NCBI GenBank assembly: GCA_036897095.1
Contig: JAYMSP010001174.1
Location: 1 to 35,264 of the forward strand
Length of the DNA: 35,264 nt
Reading direction: 5' to 3'
Source of the DNA: Plantago elongata
Lineage: Eukaryota; Streptophyta; Magnoliopsida; Lamiales; Plantaginaceae
The position numbers and the translations under genes are program-made. Numbering within the stretch: the stretch's first letter is position 1; each line of letters opens with the position of its first letter. This document shows, one piece after another, positions 31,066 to 35,264 of the stretch. The notes beneath the pieces are model-generated. The model was given only the letters and a program-made list of their open reading frames with translations. It was not told the origin of the DNA and did not search any database.

Positions 31066-31230
31066 TATCTTCAACTTAAATTAATTTAGTTCAATACAAT
31101 TCAATTTAGTTTAGTTCTATTCAATTCAGCTCTACTTAGTTATATTTTATACTTATTTCAGTTTAAATTATTTTTTATTCAATTTAATCTAGTTCAGTTT
31201 AATTCAGTTTAGTAAATTTTAGTTGTACTT
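31066..31230. repeat. Degenerate AGTTC/TTTAG repeat, copy 2 (inverted)
   Basis: Begins TTATCTTCAACTT and continues with AGTTCAATACAATTCAATTT and AGTTCAGTTTAATTCAGTTT, the complement of copy 1. The two face each other across about 700 bases. Confidence 0.6.
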
Positions 31231-31666
31231 TCCAACATACCCATCCAAATTATTTTTTGAAAGTTTTAATGGTGAAATGAAAGTCTTGACTAAAGATGTG
31301 AAATGGAAAAGGACCAGTGACGTGTCGGACATGATCATATGGTAATATAATGATTTTTCTTGAGAGTTTTAATAATCAAATTAATGTTCGTTTGAATTTC
31401 GGCTAACACGGGAAAGCAGAGATTCTTGTCCGATCAACTAAAATAATTAATTAATTGATTAAGAATTTCCTTTACACTTTTACTTTTTTCCTAATCCTTT
31501 GTTTATTTGTTGCTATGTGCAAAGCCGTATTTGAATGCCACGGTTAGTTGGTGCAATCAGTGTAGCTGTCAATCTATTAATTTTATTATTAATATTACAA
31601 AATAAACTATACAATAAAAGTTTTAATCACCGCACCGATAAATAATCACCTTTATATATTTTTCTA
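31231..31666. other. Intergenic, no gene seen
   Basis: AT-rich spacer with nothing recognisable. Confidence 0.4.
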
Positions 31667-31909
31667 TATTCTCTTCACCCCGGATTTATCTTTCCATAGA
31701 GTCGGATATAAAATATTAAAAAAAAGATAAATAAAGTAGGAGAGATTGTGATAAAGTAGAAAAAAGAATGAATAAAATATGACAAATAGTTACTAAAATA
31801 AAAGAGATAATGTATAAGATGAGAGAAATATTTTTCATTTAAGGGATGAGAAGATGAAGTTAAACTGATCAAAACAAAATATGGATATATGAAGTTGGGA
31901 CGGAGGGAG
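31667..31909. mobile_element. Stowaway-type MITE, left end decayed
   Basis: The right end GGGACGGAGGGAG followed by TA is a canonical Stowaway terminus. The left end is decayed (near TCTTCACCCCGGATTTATC), so its limit is approximate. The interior shares GATAAAGTA-type motifs with the element at 27059. Confidence 0.7.
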
Positions 31910-31911
31910 TA

Positions 31912-33088
31912 TATGACTACTTAGAGTTTGAGCGTTATGAATATGAAAAGAAAACGTTCGAAAGTGACTCCATCGATTCTTTTAAGTTATATGTTCTTGT
32001 GATTTTTTCGTTATCGAGGTAAATTTTAGTGAGAAACTACGAACCGTTCTTTATATGGAGATATTCCCAATCTAAAGTTCTAGAATAGTACCAAAATGGT
32101 AAGAACGGTTACATACACTAACATAAATTACATGTCACTATTAGCTTAAAGTTGAACATTTCTTGCAAGTATAGCATCATGATGAATGGGGAACAAATTA
32201 TTAGATAATCATCTCACTTAGAGTCGAAATTAAATAATCCTGATTATTGATTTCTTAAACCTAACTTCATACAACTGTCAATTACTAGATTGAAGAAAAA
32301 TTATTATGTGACACTGTTTGTTCACAAAGACCTAATTCACCTAGTAATATCAGTATTTTCAAGTGCGATTGATTGATAGATGCTATTTTGTTTGCTTGTT
32401 CATGTTACAGGAATATGACTAACCATCCGCTAAGTTCAATCACTGCTATGTCCAAATATCCAGAATAGTAGTCCTCTTCGATGCACCATCTAGATTATGC
32501 ATAGCAGGTCAAGGATGAATCGACGAACAAAAGTTAACATGCTACGCGGTTTGAGTTTGGAAGTTTAATTTACTTTACACTCGAAAGGTAATAGTTGCGG
32601 GCTTATACGCGTTATAAAAATGACCTGAGAACCGCTAAAAAACAATGAGATGGGAGTCAACCATGCAGAAACATGAAAGTTTGGTTGGGACGTGTAATGC
32701 TAATATAGAAAGCAGGGAAGCAAATGGACAAATTTGTTGGGAAATCAACGTCAAAGTTGTCACTTAAGTAGACTAATAGTGTAATTAATGACGATCCAAG
32801 CGTGTTGAGTAGTTGATTCGTATCAATTTTCTTTTGTTTTTCTATCTAATCTAATCTAAATTGTTTGTTGAGTGGACCTTTACCGAACAATTATTAAAGG
32901 GCGGTGAATGGTGATACAAATTGTTAAAAGTTTTTTAATATGTTTCTTAACCAAACTCGACCTTTTCATCATTTCTTTAAAGTATACTTGCATTCAATAT
33001 ATACATAGAATAAATTGAGATTGTAACAAGGAACCGGTTATGTTCTTGCATTATATTATAAACGCCTTCATGTTTTTTTCTAAAAAGT
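31912..33088. other. Intergenic, no gene seen
   Basis: Spacer with average AT content and only short chance frames. No RNA gene was recognised. Confidence 0.4.
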
Positions 33089-33260
33089 ATTTACTCCGTC
33101 CGTTTCGATTTGAAACTTTCGCGGAACTAAATATAAATTTTTTTATAAACAATAATAAATAGAAAAGAAGATAATAAATTATAAATATAATTTGATAAAG
33201 TCGAAAAAATAGTAATAAAGTATGAGAGATAATGTATAAAATATATGTAATCTACCATGA
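33089..33260. mobile_element. Partial Stowaway-like fragment
   Basis: ACTCCGTCCGTTTCGATTTG resembles a Stowaway left end and the next 150 bases have the usual AATAAAGTATGAGAGATAAT composition, but a clean right end is missing. A possible separate right-end-like AAAGAGAGTA is at 33965-33974. Confidence 0.45.
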
Positions 33261-34002
33261 TAATTCACTATGACACGCATAGACGACCCAACACTCTCAT
33301 TCGACAACATTCTCATTCAACGTGATATTCTTCGACCGGCGGAGATCAAATGAATAGGTTCAATCTTTTTAATTTCTAATAAACATTGTTTCATGATCGG
33401 AATTACTCTGTAAATATTACGTCGGTCGGTGTTACACTAAAATTTAATTCACACATTTTAAATTTGTTATTATTGCATTGCAATTCCTCCAAATTGTCAC
33501 TAATTTAATTTGTAAACTTTATTAGCGTGAATCACATGCATACTGTAGCAATATAGCTTACTGTATCAATACAGAAGTAAATGAAACAGTACATGTTGCG
33601 TGCAAGACACTTTTAACGCTTGTTAACATCAAAATCGAAGTGGACCGGGCATTGACAGGTTAAGGCGCAATCGCCAACATACAGATGATGAATATGATTC
33701 CGCGTGATTCAAATTCGATTCAATTCGAGTTGTAAATTAAATTAAATTAATAATAAAAATCAAGTTGAATTTTATATTCTTCGATGTTTTTATAATCTAT
33801 TAATATATTAATAATACATTAGGTTGTTCAAAAGTGATTTAACAACAACAATAATAACTTTTACCGGTCCAAAATAAAAAATTGTTACATTTCATATTCA
33901 TATGGAATCGCACGAATACTTATACTAATTTCGACAAAGTCAAATGTGATGTTTGATCAAAGACAAAGAGAGTATAGTATGATCAAAGTGAGGTAGATGT
34001 AA
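33261..34002. other. Intergenic, no gene seen
   Basis: AT-rich spacer. Around 33860-33974 there is a second stretch that looks like a decayed Stowaway end (GGTCCAAAATAAAAAATTGT). No gene. Confidence 0.35.
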
Positions 34003-34495
34003 GACCAGCTCCAACGGAGTCGTCTCGAGGCGACGACGCGCCGCGACGGCTCCATCGGAGCCGAGACATCCTCAAAGTAAAGTGTCTGACACGGTGATTG
34101 GATGGTGCCACGTGCCCCCGCTTTTTTTTTTTTTCCGTTTTTTTCCTTTTTCCGATTTCGATTTTTATCCGTTTTCGAACGATAATATCTCCAAACATAC
34201 AAAATTAAAAAATATAAAAAAATTACCAACGGCTACATTTTTTCACGATCTACAAAATGAGATCAAATTTGATTTTTTTTTTAATTTTTTAATTATTCAT
34301 TTTGAACTTCTCCTGACTTTTGAATTTTGAATTTTCCCCTGACTTTTTCAATTTTGAATTTCCTCCCGACTTTTAAATTTCGAAACAATTTTATGATATG
34401 AAAATTTAAAAAAATGACGTTGCGACGACGACGCGTTACCACTAAAGCAAAAACGACGACGACGCGCCGTCGACTCGTCACCATTGAGGATGGTC
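34003..34495. mobile_element. 493-bp inverted-repeat element with GC-rich ends
   Basis: The ends GACCAGCTCCAACGGAGTCG and, inverted, GACCATCCTCAATGGTGACG define a TIR element. Just inside each end is a CGACGACG-rich block (CGAGGCGACGACGCGCCG at left; CGACGACGACGCGCCGTCG at right), while the middle is poly-T and AT-rich. It has no coding capacity. The interior (34110-34330) resembles 34940-35190. A PIF/Harbinger relation is suspected but not proven. Confidence 0.65.
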
Positions 34496-34869
34496 GAATA
34501 CGTGCACAATTAGATGCAACTAGTGAGATATGACAAACTAGCTAACAAAATCTGTCCTGCTACGACTCACACATGTAAACCAATAATCCCATTTGGAACC
34601 CACAATGTCTGCAAATGGCGTGGTTTTAAAGCACCAAATTGATCGGACTTTTGAACCTATATGCCAATAAGGCATGGCACAGAATAATTGAAGGAAACAC
34701 GTACAATAACATAAAGGTCGCCCTACAGTTAGTTAGATAGATAGATATGTTACTCACCTTTTTGCCTACCTAATTTCACTTCAGACTTAGCATTATCGAT
34801 TCTACACGTACACCCAAGCTCTTATTCAGACTCCCGGAGAAAAAAGAAAGAAAACATAAGACAGCGCTA

Positions 34870-35264
34870 CAATGAACTATTTCGCCGTGCCACAGCACAA
34901 ATCGCACCTGGCACGGCGCGGACAGCAACCTATCGGCAGTTGTCATGTGTTGCCCCCTATTTTCATTTTTTTTCTTCAACCGACGGCGAGAAGAAACCGA
35001 AGAAGAGGCCGGAAAAGACGGAGAAGATGGAGCCGTCTTTTCCTTTTCCTTTTTTATATTTTGTTTACTATTTTTATATTCTGTCTAATTTCAAACGCGA
35101 ATAACTCAAAAAATATAAATGTATAAATTACCAACGAATACGTCTCTTCAAGATCTACGAATAGAGACCAATCTCGATTATTTTTAGATCATTCCATCTC
35201 GAACTCATTTTCTCTCTCAATTAAACTTAAAATTGTAAAACAACCTCTAATAATTCAATTTTAT
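34870..35264. mobile_element. Second copy related to the 34.0-kb element, cut by window end
   Basis: The order of landmarks follows the element at 34003: a GC-rich segment, a poly-T/poly-pyrimidine stretch, CGAATAACTCAAAAAATATA, ATTACCAACG, then a CTTCAAGATCTACGA-like block matching TTTCACGATCTACAAA. It runs off the window, so the other terminus is unknown. Confidence 0.5.

Overview
This is nuclear DNA from a flowering plant, almost certainly a eudicot and possibly an asterid; the species cannot be fixed from the sequence. The reasons are AT-rich spacers, spliced genes with GT-AG introns, plant-only families (SIAMESE-related CDK inhibitor, DVL/RTFL peptide, SDIR1-type RING protein, PCS1-type aspartic protease, miR172) and many small plant inverted-repeat transposons.

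Layout from left to right. 51-1832 (minus): first four coding exons of a FIZZY-RELATED/CCS52A APC/C activator, cut by the left edge. 3861-4097 (plus): an intronless SIAMESE-RELATED (SMR) CDK inhibitor, head to head with the FZR gene. 4853-5330 (minus): a frameshifted RNase H relic of a retroelement. 5.4-9.5 kb: a gene-poor spacer with an 85-bp tandem duplication and a GC-richer element-like stretch. 9573-9830 (plus): a MIR172 gene with TATA box and a textbook precursor hairpin. 14494-14757 (plus): a DVL/ROTUNDIFOLIA-like small polypeptide gene. 19786-22653 (minus): an eight-coding-exon SDIR1-type RING-H2 E3 ligase, with a probable untranslated first exon near 23.3 kb. 27400-28719 (minus): an intronless PCS1-like aspartic protease. 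29.2-35.3 kb: no convincing gene, only transposon remnants.

The genes are a set of growth and cell-fate regulators. FZR/CCS52A and SMR both push cells from mitosis to endoreduplication, miR172 sets developmental phase and floral identity through AP2-like targets, DVL/RTFL peptides limit cell proliferation along organ axes, SDIR1 acts in ABA and stress signalling, and PCS1 protects cells from death. From memory of Arabidopsis locus numbers, MIR172d, a DVL gene and SDIR1 lie together on chromosome 3, while PCS1 and an SMR gene lie close together on chromosome 5, so this window may preserve an older combined order.

No unprecedented system was found. The most useful second-look items are the FZR-SMR head-to-head pair, the putative ancestral block, one extra base in an SDIR1 exon, a 44-codon reading frame that starts inside the MIR172 hairpin, and related small transposons in the promoters of two genes.
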